Source of the DNA: a bacterium A37T11
GTDB lineage: Bacteria > Bacteroidota > Bacteroidia > Sphingobacteriales > Sphingobacteriaceae
Length of the DNA stretch: 64,000 nucleotides
Assembly: GCA_900109895.1 (NCBI GenBank)
Contig: FOBR01000001.1
Location: forward strand, 186,001 to 250,000
Direction of reading: 5' to 3'
In this document: piece by piece, positions 55,086 to 62,764 of the stretch
Position numbering within the stretch: the first letter of the stretch is position 1
Layout: each line of letters begins with the position of its first letter
The notes under the pieces: generated by a model
The model's input: only the letters and a program-made list of their open reading frames with translations
What the model was told of the DNA's origin: nothing
Database searches by the model: none
Position numbers and translations under genes: made by a program

Positions 55086-58000
55086 TTAAAAAGATGCCTG
55101 AACTCCAAGGTTAATGACGCGCTGTACCGGATATGCCAATCCATTGCCCGCCATCTCTACGTCCCATAACTTAAAAGAACTCCAAGACAAAAGGTTTGTT
55201 CCATTAGCATATATTCTTAGTTTTTCTAAGTAAATTTTTTTGGTTTGCTTTTCTGGTAATGTAAACCCGATTTCTGCTGACTTTAATCGCAAAAATGTAC
55301 CATCCCGCATGAACCAAGTACTACTCTGTGAATTATTTGGATTTACAGTCGTACTTAAGCGCGGCCACAAGGCATAGGGATTGCGATTGCTTTCTGACCA
55401 GTGATCATCAGCATAAGCTTGCAATAGTTGATTTTTAAGTTTTCTTCCTGTATTTGGCTCTACGCTGGTCGCAAAGGGGGACGTAGAAGCCACTTCAATC
55501 CAAAAAGATTCTTGCGCCAAACCCTGGAAGAAGCAGGAGACATCAAAACTCTTATAGCCTACCGACGCCCCAAAACCATAGATGATATTGGGAGAGGTAG
55601 GATAACCGATCGGCACCTGGTCCAGCGTAGTTATCTTCCCGTCCTCATTCACATCACGATATTTAATATCGCCGCCACGTGTCTGTTGACCAAAGTTCTG
55701 TGTAGGTGAATTAGCTACCTCGGCATCATCTACAAACAACCTTTCTGCCAGATAGCCCCAATTTTGCGATAACGGATAGCCCACATGCGATTTCCAGGGG
55801 GCATTTGCATAATTAGGTTCTTCGTACACCGAAAAATTGCTGAGCGCATACGTAAAGTTGGCTCTTCCCTGAATCCAAAATCCATTGTTAAAAAACTTAG
55901 AATAGTCAACCGAGGCATCGATCCCTTTGCCTTCTGCCACTCCTACATTGGCCTTAGGAACCGAGTTGATCTTAGGATCCGTACTCGTACTTAGTCCAAG
56001 AGAAACTGGAATATTTGTTCGATCCATTAATATATTGGTTCGCTTTTCCTTCCAGAAATCCACAATAAAATTGACATTATTAAATAAGCTCATATCCATC
56101 CCTATATTGGTTTTAAATGATTTTTCCCAGGTGATCAAGGGATTGTCATACCTCCTCACCGTCACCCCATTATCATGATAAGTATTGTCAAACCCAAAAG
56201 AAGCACCCTTTGCCGGATCATCCATATTTACGTCAGACAGATAAAAGAATCGGTCTGACTCAGAACCTATCGCATCGTTACCGATAATCCCATAGGTACC
56301 ACGCAATTTGAGGTTAGTGACCACTTTGGAAAGTGGCTTCCAAAACGATTCATTAGATACTTGCCAGGCCACACCGGCAGAAGGAAAGAAACCAAACCGC
56401 TGTGTTTTATAAAACCGCTCTGATCCGTTATAACCAAAATTAAACTCGGCAAAATATTTACTGTTTAGTGCATACGTAAACCGCCCGGACAACCCAATAT
56501 TCCGATGTGGCAGCGAGGTTTGCAGCGTTCCTGCATTTCCGCTTAGCTGGTTTTGCATAAGAAAGACCAACAGGCCGCTGATACCATGTATTTTGCCAAA
56601 CGTATGGCTATAATTCAAGGTGCTCTGAATGTAAGTAGTGGCCATTACCTGTTTGGGGCCTTCGGTATAATCCAGGTATTCCGTACCAGTATTTTCGTTG
56701 ATAGACTCCAAGGTATACGTATTAGCCAATTTATCATACGAACCTATCTGATACCAATAGGGCTTATAGGAACGTGTCACGTCAAAATACGAAGAACGCG
56801 TAATGTTAAACAACGCCTGCAGATTAAGGCCTTCAGTTATAAAATTAAGATCCTGTTTTACATCAAACTGGGCAAGCATTAAACTACGGCTATAATCCTT
56901 ATACCCCTTCACCATCTCTGCATATGGATTAACAACTTGATCTGGCGTATTTCCAAACAATACATGCTCTACATATTGATGGTCTGCATCCTTCGGGTAA
57001 AAAGCAGGGAAACTAACTGGATCACTTCTGATGGACAATTTGTAATATTCGGCACCACCGTCAATAGGGCCACTATAATCGTCAAATGTCCCATATAATT
57101 TCACTCCGATAATCGTTGATTTGGTTACGTTTATATCCACATTTGAACGTAATCCATATGATTTCAAATCGATATTACTGTTAAAATTATTTCGCTTATC
57201 CACTTTAAGAATCCCGTTATCCTGGTTAAAAGTCCCGGCCAGGTAATAACGCGCCACACTCCCGCCGCCACTGATATTTAGGTTACCCCGTTGATTTTGT
57301 GTATAATCCTTAAATAACATGTTCATCCAATCAACTGCCGGATACACATAAGGATTTTTTCCGGCTATGGTATTGTCAATTTTAGACTGAAAATAAGGGG
57401 TCTCGCCAGTGGGATTCCGGGTCAGCACAGCTTCATTATTTAGCTGCATATAAGTGGTCGGATCTGCTAGCTCAACGTTTTTAGTTGGTGCAGAAATTGA
57501 ATTTTCAATTCTGAATGATAGCTTTGCTTTACCTTCCACACCCTGTTTTGTTGTGATCAAGATGATGCCATTTGCACCACGGGCACCATATAATGCGGTT
57601 GACGCTGCATCCTTTAAAATAGAAAAACTGGCTATGTCATCGATCTGCATCCGTGCAAGATCCGTAGAGGTTAATTCTATACCATCCACTAGTATTAGTG
57701 GATCTTTCTTATAACCAAACGTCGTGACACCCCTAATAAAGAAATCGGCATTGTCCTGTCCAGGCTCGCCACTTCGCTGGTAGGCTACTACGCCGGCTAA
57801 ACGTCCGGCCAACGCTGTCGTCAGATTACTGGAAGGCACCTTCAGCTCCTGCGGGTTAATAGTTGTTACAGAACCCACTACTTCTTTTTTTTTCTGCGTA
57901 CCGAACGCCACTACCACCACATCATCCAACTGGCTGGATGAGGGCAAAAGCACCACCCTAAAATCCTTTTTAGCACCCACATCTATTTGCTGTTCGTCAA

Positions 58001-58238
58001 ATCCCACCATCGTAAACACCAGGACTGCCTTAGGTGGCACATCCAATATAAATTTCCCGTTTGCATCCGTAGTGGTACCGATACTTTTTTTGTCTTTTAC
58101 AACCACGGAAACGCCAGAAAGAATGGCCCCGGTACTATCTACTACCGTACCATATACGCTTTGCTGGGCAAATGAAGCTAACGGTGAGAAAATCCAAATC
58201 ACTATCAGCCACAAATTCAGTTTAATAAATTTGCACAT
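55086..58238 (-). CDS. susC: SusC/RagA-family TonB-linked outer-membrane transporter (unit B)
   Basis: 1050 residues. A signal peptide, a carboxypeptidase-regulatory-like domain (about 28-105, VYGTVVDSTGAILSGVSVVV), a plug with DVVVVAFGTQKKKEVVGSVT and SFSILKDAASTALYGARGANGIILITTKQG, and the barrel with the final VQASF are all present. It starts unit B, divergent from the GntR-type regulator. Its 330-bp upstream region contains a promoter, a TGGT-repeat operator identical to that of unit A, and an unusually long leader of about 155 nt. Confidence 0.97.
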   Translation of the reverse strand: MCKFIKLNLWLIVIWIFSPLASFAQQSVYGTVVDSTGAILSGVSVVVKDKKSIGTTTDANGKFILDVPPKAVLVFTMVGFDEQQIDVGAKKDFRVVLLPSSSQLDDVVVVAFGTQKKKEVVGSVTTINPQELKVPSSNLTTALAGRLAGVVAYQRSGEPGQDNADFFIRGVTTFGYKKDPLILVDGIELTSTDLARMQIDDIASFSILKDAASTALYGARGANGIILITTKQGVEGKAKLSFRIENSISAPTKNVELADPTTYMQLNNEAVLTRNPTGETPYFQSKIDNTIAGKNPYVYPAVDWMNMLFKDYTQNQRGNLNISGGGSVARYYLAGTFNQDNGILKVDKRNNFNSNIDLKSYGLRSNVDINVTKSTIIGVKLYGTFDDYSGPIDGGAEYYKLSIRSDPVSFPAFYPKDADHQYVEHVLFGNTPDQVVNPYAEMVKGYKDYSRSLMLAQFDVKQDLNFITEGLNLQALFNITRSSYFDVTRSYKPYWYQIGSYDKLANTYTLESINENTGTEYLDYTEGPKQVMATTYIQSTLNYSHTFGKIHGISGLLVFLMQNQLSGNAGTLQTSLPHRNIGLSGRFTYALNSKYFAEFNFGYNGSERFYKTQRFGFFPSAGVAWQVSNESFWKPLSKVVTNLKLRGTYGIIGNDAIGSESDRFFYLSDVNMDDPAKGASFGFDNTYHDNGVTVRRYDNPLITWEKSFKTNIGMDMSLFNNVNFIVDFWKEKRTNILMDRTNIPVSLGLSTSTDPKINSVPKANVGVAEGKGIDASVDYSKFFNNGFWIQGRANFTYALSNFSVYEEPNYANAPWKSHVGYPLSQNWGYLAERLFVDDAEVANSPTQNFGQQTRGGDIKYRDVNEDGKITTLDQVPIGYPTSPNIIYGFGASVGYKSFDVSCFFQGLAQESFWIEVASTSPFATSVEPNTGRKLKNQLLQAYADDHWSESNRNPYALWPRLSTTVNPNNSQSSTWFMRDGTFLRLKSAEIGFTLPEKQTKKIYLEKLRIYANGTNLLSWSSFKLWDVEMAGNGLAYPVQRVINLGVQASF

Positions 58239-58363
58239 ACGCCTTTTAGATTAATTGGACTAACGTAATAGTTGAACAACATAGGCAGGAAACTGCTTTC
58301 AGCATTAGGAAACAAAAGCACCCGCAAATAATAATTAGTTTTCATTATTATCATAATTTAGAA
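58239..58363 (-). promoter_or_regulatory. Long 5' leader of the unit B susC mRNA
   Basis: 125 bp separate the operator from the susC start codon, against 12 bp in unit A. The leader is AT-rich and holds short inverted repeats (AATAAT with ATTATT near 58328-58352, GAAA with TTTC near 58289-58300). No known riboswitch was recognised. Confidence 0.35.
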
Positions 58364-58384
58364 ATTGGTATGGTCTGGTCTGGT
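58364..58384. promoter_or_regulatory. TGGT-repeat operator at the unit B susC promoter
   Basis: All 21 bases match the unit A site at 48383-48403. The distance to the -7 box is again exactly 15 bp, and the short stretch between them is partly conserved (ACG, one base, TGCAA). It is a direct repeat of 5-bp units rather than the palindrome usual for GntR proteins. Confidence 0.75.
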
Positions 58385-58399
58385 GCCAGAATCACGGTG

Positions 58400-58431
58400 C
58401 AATTATATATACTTATATTTAAATAACAAAA
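58400..58431 (-). promoter_or_regulatory. Promoter of unit B (susC)
   Basis: On the minus strand TTTTG (58427-58431), 19 nt, then TATAATTG (58400-58407), one mismatch from TAnnTTTG. It is laid out like the unit A promoter, with the operator just downstream. Confidence 0.65.
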
Positions 58432-58523
58432 TTTATTTTAAAAATTTTTTACTAAATCGTGTTTATTGATATAAATACACATATAACTAATAATGACACC
58501 CAGAGCTTATTTTTTTTATATTG

Positions 58524-58560
58524 CTCTGGTTTGGTTTGTTCAGCAATATCCTTACTTTTG
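58524..58560 (+). promoter_or_regulatory. Promoter of the regulator gene with overlapping operator-like repeat
   Basis: TTTG (58530-58533), 19 nt, then an exact TAnnTTTG (TACTTTTG, 58553-58560) lie 8 bp before the regulator ATG. The -33 box is embedded in CTCTGGTTTGGTTTGTT (58524-58540), a looser version of the TGGT repeats at both susC promoters, which suggests autoregulation. Confidence 0.65.
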
Positions 58561-58568
58561 AATAATAT

Positions 58569-59609
58569 ATGGATAAGATCATATCAACACCAACATTTAA
58601 TGCAGCAGAAGTGGCAGACGGCCCTACTAATCGCTTAAAATACCTGCAGCTGGTTGACTACATCACTAACCTCATTGAAACTGACCAGTTACATATCAAT
58701 GACCGGTTGCCGTCGCTTAAGCAACTGGAGCATCAGTTCAGCATGAGTAAGGAAACTGTGCTAAAAGGATTAAACCATTTGCTTGAGAAGGGGATTATTG
58801 AGTCGGTTTACCGAAAAGGATATTATGTACGTAAAAAGTCAGTGGACCATAACTATCGTATATTCCTGTTACTGGACAAGATGAACGTTATGCGTGACAA
58901 ACTTTACCACACCTTATTTGAGCAACTGCGTGATGTTGCGGACGTGGATGTTTACTTCCATCATCACAATTTCAAGGTGTTTGAAAACCTCATTAAGGAA
59001 AATCTGAACAGCTATACCCACTTTGTGCTCACTACATTCTTGAAAGAAGATCCCTCCGCCGCCATCAACCTCATTCCTCCCCAAAAAAGAATTGTGGTTG
59101 ATTACGACCAACCCGGCCTTGAAGGGGATTATACCACCATTTTCCAGGATTTCCAATCAGACATTTATGATGCCCTAACAGAACTGCAGCCACGCCTTAA
59201 AAAATATAAACAACTGATCCTGGTAGTACCTCCTGAAGCATTCCATGCCAAATTTGTCGTTGATGGATTCCTGCATTTCTGCCAGGAGCATACCTACAAA
59301 TACGTCATTCAGCACGAGGTAACTGCCGATAATTTCAAAAAAGGTAATGTATATATTACCTTTAGCCGGTATGATACTGATGACGTAAGCCTCATTAAAC
59401 TAGCCAGAAAAATGAATTACACCTTGGGGAAAGAAATTGGACTCATTTCTTACAATGACACCGATGTTAAAGAAATCCTGGAAGGCGGCATTACCGTTAT
59501 TTCGTCTGATTTTGAAGAAATGGCACGTCAGGTTGCCGCAACCATCACCAACAAACAAACACTCAGGCAGCGTAACCCTACCAAGGTCATCCTTCGAAAC
59601 TCATTATAA
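58569..59609 (+). CDS. GntR-family regulator with a sugar-binding-like C-terminal domain
   Basis: 346 residues. The N-terminal winged helix-turn-helix (about 22-90) shows YITNLIETDQLHINDRLPS, the recognition helix region MSKETVLKGLNHLLEKGII and the wing YRKGYYVRKK, all GntR-type. The rest (about 95-330) resembles a LacI-type periplasmic-binding fold (YRIFLLLDKMN, KQLILVVPPEAFHAKFVVDGFL, IGLISYNDTDVKEIL), the same combination as Bacteroides monosaccharide regulators such as FucR. It is divergent from unit B and its own promoter carries a version of the operator. I infer that a sugar from the glycan is its ligand and that it controls both units. Confidence 0.88.
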   Translation: MDKIISTPTFNAAEVADGPTNRLKYLQLVDYITNLIETDQLHINDRLPSLKQLEHQFSMSKETVLKGLNHLLEKGIIESVYRKGYYVRKKSVDHNYRIFLLLDKMNVMRDKLYHTLFEQLRDVADVDVYFHHHNFKVFENLIKENLNSYTHFVLTTFLKEDPSAAINLIPPQKRIVVDYDQPGLEGDYTTIFQDFQSDIYDALTELQPRLKKYKQLILVVPPEAFHAKFVVDGFLHFCQEHTYKYVIQHEVTADNFKKGNVYITFSRYDTDDVSLIKLARKMNYTLGKEIGLISYNDTDVKEILEGGITVISSDFEEMARQVAATITNKQTLRQRNPTKVILRNSL

Positions 59610-59627
59610 CCAATCACAACTAAAAGG

Positions 59628-61922
59628 TCATTTTACCTTAAACCGCAAGCCCACATAAAACATCCGGCCCGTTACCGGCCCCCACACCATGGAAGCATCA
59701 AAATAGGAGCCGAAGGGCGCATCTGCTGCTACTATGGTCTCCTTCTGCCGAAAGTCGGTCAGGTTTTCAGCACCTAAATATACTTCAAACGCCTGGTTAT
59801 TGCCTATGGATTTTGACACCTGCGCATTCATGGTCACGAAAGCAGGCGACCTTGGTTCAAGCCGGTACTGAAGCGGATTGCTTGTGGTTGCAGGCAGGCG
59901 TTTTTCGCTCGTATAGTTCACCGTATAGTCCAAACTCCAGGAAGCCAGGGTATACATCGCATTGATAAAACCACGGTGTGCCGGCACCAACGGCCGCTGT
60001 AAAAGTTGCCCACTGTAAGTGGTTTTAACGTCTACATAGCGGTAAGCCAGCCGCATATCCAGCCCCTTTAGTGGCTCCATATTGAATTCCGTCTGGTAGC
60101 TGTTGGAAAAAGAGCGACCCTGCAAATTATAAAACTTTACCAGCCTTGGGTCTTCGAGGTCAACCACTACCTGGTTCGTAAAGTCCGTCCTGAAAAAATC
60201 CATGCTAAACACCGCCTCCCTGCTGAACAAGCGGAAACGTTGATCCAGGCTAAGCCCGTTATCCCAGGCCACTTCAGGTTCCAGGCCATACGCTTTCGCA
60301 TGCTGGTCAGCCAGCACACTAACCTTGCGTGCACTCATAAGCACACCTAAATTTTCAGCATAGATGTTGCTAGTGCGCTGTCCACGGCCAGAACTTACGC
60401 GAATGGTAGTACCAACAAACGGCATGTACGACGCATTCAATCTGGGCGTCGCATAAATACCATACAAGTTATCATGGTCGGCCCGGATACCCAACACGGC
60501 ATTAAACTTATCCGCATATTTATAAGTATATTCAAAAAACGCCCCGGGCACCACCTCATCCCGTTTAAAACGGTCTGTTTGGTAATCTTCACGGTATTGG
60601 TCATATAAAATACTAACACCCGTCCTGAAGGTATGGTTTGGGTTACCGATCATGGATTGATAGATCAAGTTGGCGTATACATTCTTTTGGTTACCCTCAT
60701 AGCGATTATCTCCCCAGGCAGCATCCTGCTGATGGCTGAAAGCAGCGGCTTGGAACCCGATGCTTTTATAAGTACTTCCCGGAAAAACATACCCTATCTT
60801 TGCAAAACCCTCATAGCGATCCGTTTGGATATGCATGGCATAAATCCCCCGGGCCGGGTCATCCGGCAAATAGGCCTCGTCTGTTTGGCCACCGTTCTTA
60901 TCATCGGTAAGCACTTTTACACCAAACTGCATCAACAATCCCTTTGCATTGTCATATTTCCACCGGTTCATGGCCGTAAACAAATGTCCTGCGGGCAGAT
61001 CCCTAAACCCATCCTTATTGACATCCAACTTTTTATTATTCAGAAAATCATCGTGCAGCAACAAACCGGTGGACCAATAATTGTCCATTTTCCGGGCTAA
61101 GTTGAGGTTAAGATCTGTTTTTCCCAGCTCATTTAAATAGGCGTTGGCATATAAAGCCTCACTGGTCTCCGGTTTCTTTAGTTCCACATTAATCTGCCCA
61201 GCCATGCTTTCAAAGCCGTTAGCCACAGAACCCGTGCCTTTAGTCAATTGGATAGATTCAATCCAGGGCCCGGGGATGGAATTAAGCCCTAACGAAGTAG
61301 CCAAACCCCGCGGACCCGGCATATTTTCAACCGTAAGTTGCGTATAAATGCCACTTAAACCCAATAATTGTATCTGTTTGCTGCCAGTTACCGCATCGTT
61401 ATAAGACACATCCACGGACGGATTCGTTTCAAAACTTTCACTTAAATTACAACACGCAGCTTTCAGCAACTCCTTGCTGCTGATAAATTGAGAGCGCACC
61501 GCGCTGAGGGGAGGGCTGTAAGTAGGCCATTGTTTCGAACTTACCTGCACTTCATCCATTTGAATAGCCCCCCCGGTAGCATCTTCCCGGTAACGGCAGC
61601 ATGCAGGCAAACTTTCGTATGCCTCATCTGACGCCTTTTGATCAGCCAAGTCGTGTCCGGCTTTCAGAATCCGTTCTTGAACTTGTATTACAGATGTGTG
61701 GGAAAGATCAAGCTGCAAAGTGAGGAATTTTGTCTTTACATCCCAACTGGCCTTTTTTACTCCTTTGCCTTTGGCCGCGTTCTCAATGCGATGTTGGCAT
61801 TGCTCGCAAAGACCAAACACCTTCAATGACAGGGTAGTATCCTGCGCTTGCACGGCAGATACCCTCAGCAAGCATGCCAAGATACTGAAACAAAACCAAC
61901 GGATAAAAATAAACCTTTTCAA
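59628..61922 (-). CDS. TonB-dependent receptor with an N-terminal HMA domain, probable metal uptake
   Basis: 764 residues. A signal peptide (1-27) is followed by a heavy-metal-associated domain (about 30-95) with Cys39 and Cys42 in FGLCEQCQHRIE, a short linker with Cys108-Cys109, and the plug and barrel of a TonB-dependent receptor (about 120-764), with Cys157-Cys158 in the plug. HMA domains bind Cu(I) and related ions, so copper or a similar metal is the likely cargo. The start is TTG (61920-61922): a TGA lies three codons upstream and no ATG precedes the signal peptide. TAATTTTG (61930-61937) stands 7 bp before it. Convergent with the regulator gene. Confidence 0.88.
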   Translation of the reverse strand: MKRFIFIRWFCFSILACLLRVSAVQAQDTTLSLKVFGLCEQCQHRIENAAKGKGVKKASWDVKTKFLTLQLDLSHTSVIQVQERILKAGHDLADQKASDEAYESLPACCRYREDATGGAIQMDEVQVSSKQWPTYSPPLSAVRSQFISSKELLKAACCNLSESFETNPSVDVSYNDAVTGSKQIQLLGLSGIYTQLTVENMPGPRGLATSLGLNSIPGPWIESIQLTKGTGSVANGFESMAGQINVELKKPETSEALYANAYLNELGKTDLNLNLARKMDNYWSTGLLLHDDFLNNKKLDVNKDGFRDLPAGHLFTAMNRWKYDNAKGLLMQFGVKVLTDDKNGGQTDEAYLPDDPARGIYAMHIQTDRYEGFAKIGYVFPGSTYKSIGFQAAAFSHQQDAAWGDNRYEGNQKNVYANLIYQSMIGNPNHTFRTGVSILYDQYREDYQTDRFKRDEVVPGAFFEYTYKYADKFNAVLGIRADHDNLYGIYATPRLNASYMPFVGTTIRVSSGRGQRTSNIYAENLGVLMSARKVSVLADQHAKAYGLEPEVAWDNGLSLDQRFRLFSREAVFSMDFFRTDFTNQVVVDLEDPRLVKFYNLQGRSFSNSYQTEFNMEPLKGLDMRLAYRYVDVKTTYSGQLLQRPLVPAHRGFINAMYTLASWSLDYTVNYTSEKRLPATTSNPLQYRLEPRSPAFVTMNAQVSKSIGNNQAFEVYLGAENLTDFRQKETIVAADAPFGSYFDASMVWGPVTGRMFYVGLRFKVK

Positions 61923-61929
61923 AACGATT

Positions 61930-61937
61930 CAAAATTA
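61930..61937 (-). promoter_or_regulatory. -7 box before the HMA-TonB receptor gene
   Basis: TAATTTTG on the minus strand is an exact TAnnTTTG and ends 7 bp before the TTG start. No -33 TTG was found at the right spacing, so the assignment is tentative. Confidence 0.3.
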
Positions 61938-61998
61938 TCGTTAATTTCTGTGTTGCCTTTATATCATTATGAGGAAACATTATATAATTCTGAAAGTA

Positions 61999-62763
61999 TT
62001 ACCCCTGTTTCTCTGGCAGATACTTCCAATACCTTCTGGGCACATGTTGCAAGTGAAGCTTCATGTTGCGGCGCGACTCAATGTTAGTACTCTTAAAATA
62101 TTGCTTCCATAAAAGCTCAAATTGAGCATCCCGTTCATCCAAAGTAATGGTCGCTGCCTTATCGGTCAATGCATCCTTTTCAGGAGCTGTAAGCTGCACT
62201 TCAGAAACGTAGCCCTCCTCATGCAGCAGCCCATACCTTCTTTTTACATCATAAATCAACCAGCGCTGGTCAGCATACCGATTTTTAAAAAAACCAGAAA
62301 CAAGCGGCAGCACATTGAAGTCAGGCTCTATGATCGCGAAAAATAATCCGTCAGCGCTTTTTTGAAAACGCGTAAACGCCTTCATCCTGTGCCGCTCCCT
62401 GCTTACTTTATGAAGGGTTTGTGAAAAATAAAGCACATCGGCATCCCCGTAATTCGTGAGCACGGCAGGCCCGGCCTGAAAGATCTGATGAATAATATGG
62501 AAGGAAGACAGCCACACCTTGCGGTCTTCCGATAAAAAAGCCCGGAAAAAGTCCAGAACTTTTTGATCACCCAGTTGCTTTCGAAGTCCGCGTAATACGC
62601 GTTCCATTTTAGCAAGGTCGGTTTGCACGGTTCGGCCTTCCTGAAAAAGCCCGGGTTGAAAATCAAGTTCGGTTACTGGAATTGCACCAGGTTCTTTCCG
62701 CTCAAAGCTTTCAAACACACAAGACATAAAACCGGCATAGCTGCCATCAAATACGTAGTACAT
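61999..62763 (-). CDS. DUF4130 (TIGR03915-type) putative DNA metabolism protein
   Basis: 254 residues. Family landmarks are the start YYVFDGSYAGFMSCVFESF, the helix-rich centre with VLTNYGDADVLYFSQTLHKVSRERHRMKAF, FFAIIEPDFNVLPLVSGFF and the ending KLHLQHVPRRYWKYLPEK. Members are always found with a radical SAM protein (TIGR03916), and in many bacteria DUF4130 is fused to a UdgX-type uracil-DNA glycosylase; here it stands alone. A role in DNA repair or modification is predicted but unproven. It begins 1 bp after the radical SAM stop codon. Confidence 0.9.
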   Translation of the reverse strand: MYYVFDGSYAGFMSCVFESFERKEPGAIPVTELDFQPGLFQEGRTVQTDLAKMERVLRGLRKQLGDQKVLDFFRAFLSEDRKVWLSSFHIIHQIFQAGPAVLTNYGDADVLYFSQTLHKVSRERHRMKAFTRFQKSADGLFFAIIEPDFNVLPLVSGFFKNRYADQRWLIYDVKRRYGLLHEEGYVSEVQLTAPEKDALTDKAATITLDERDAQFELLWKQYFKSTNIESRRNMKLHLQHVPRRYWKYLPEKQG

Positions 62764-62764
62764 C

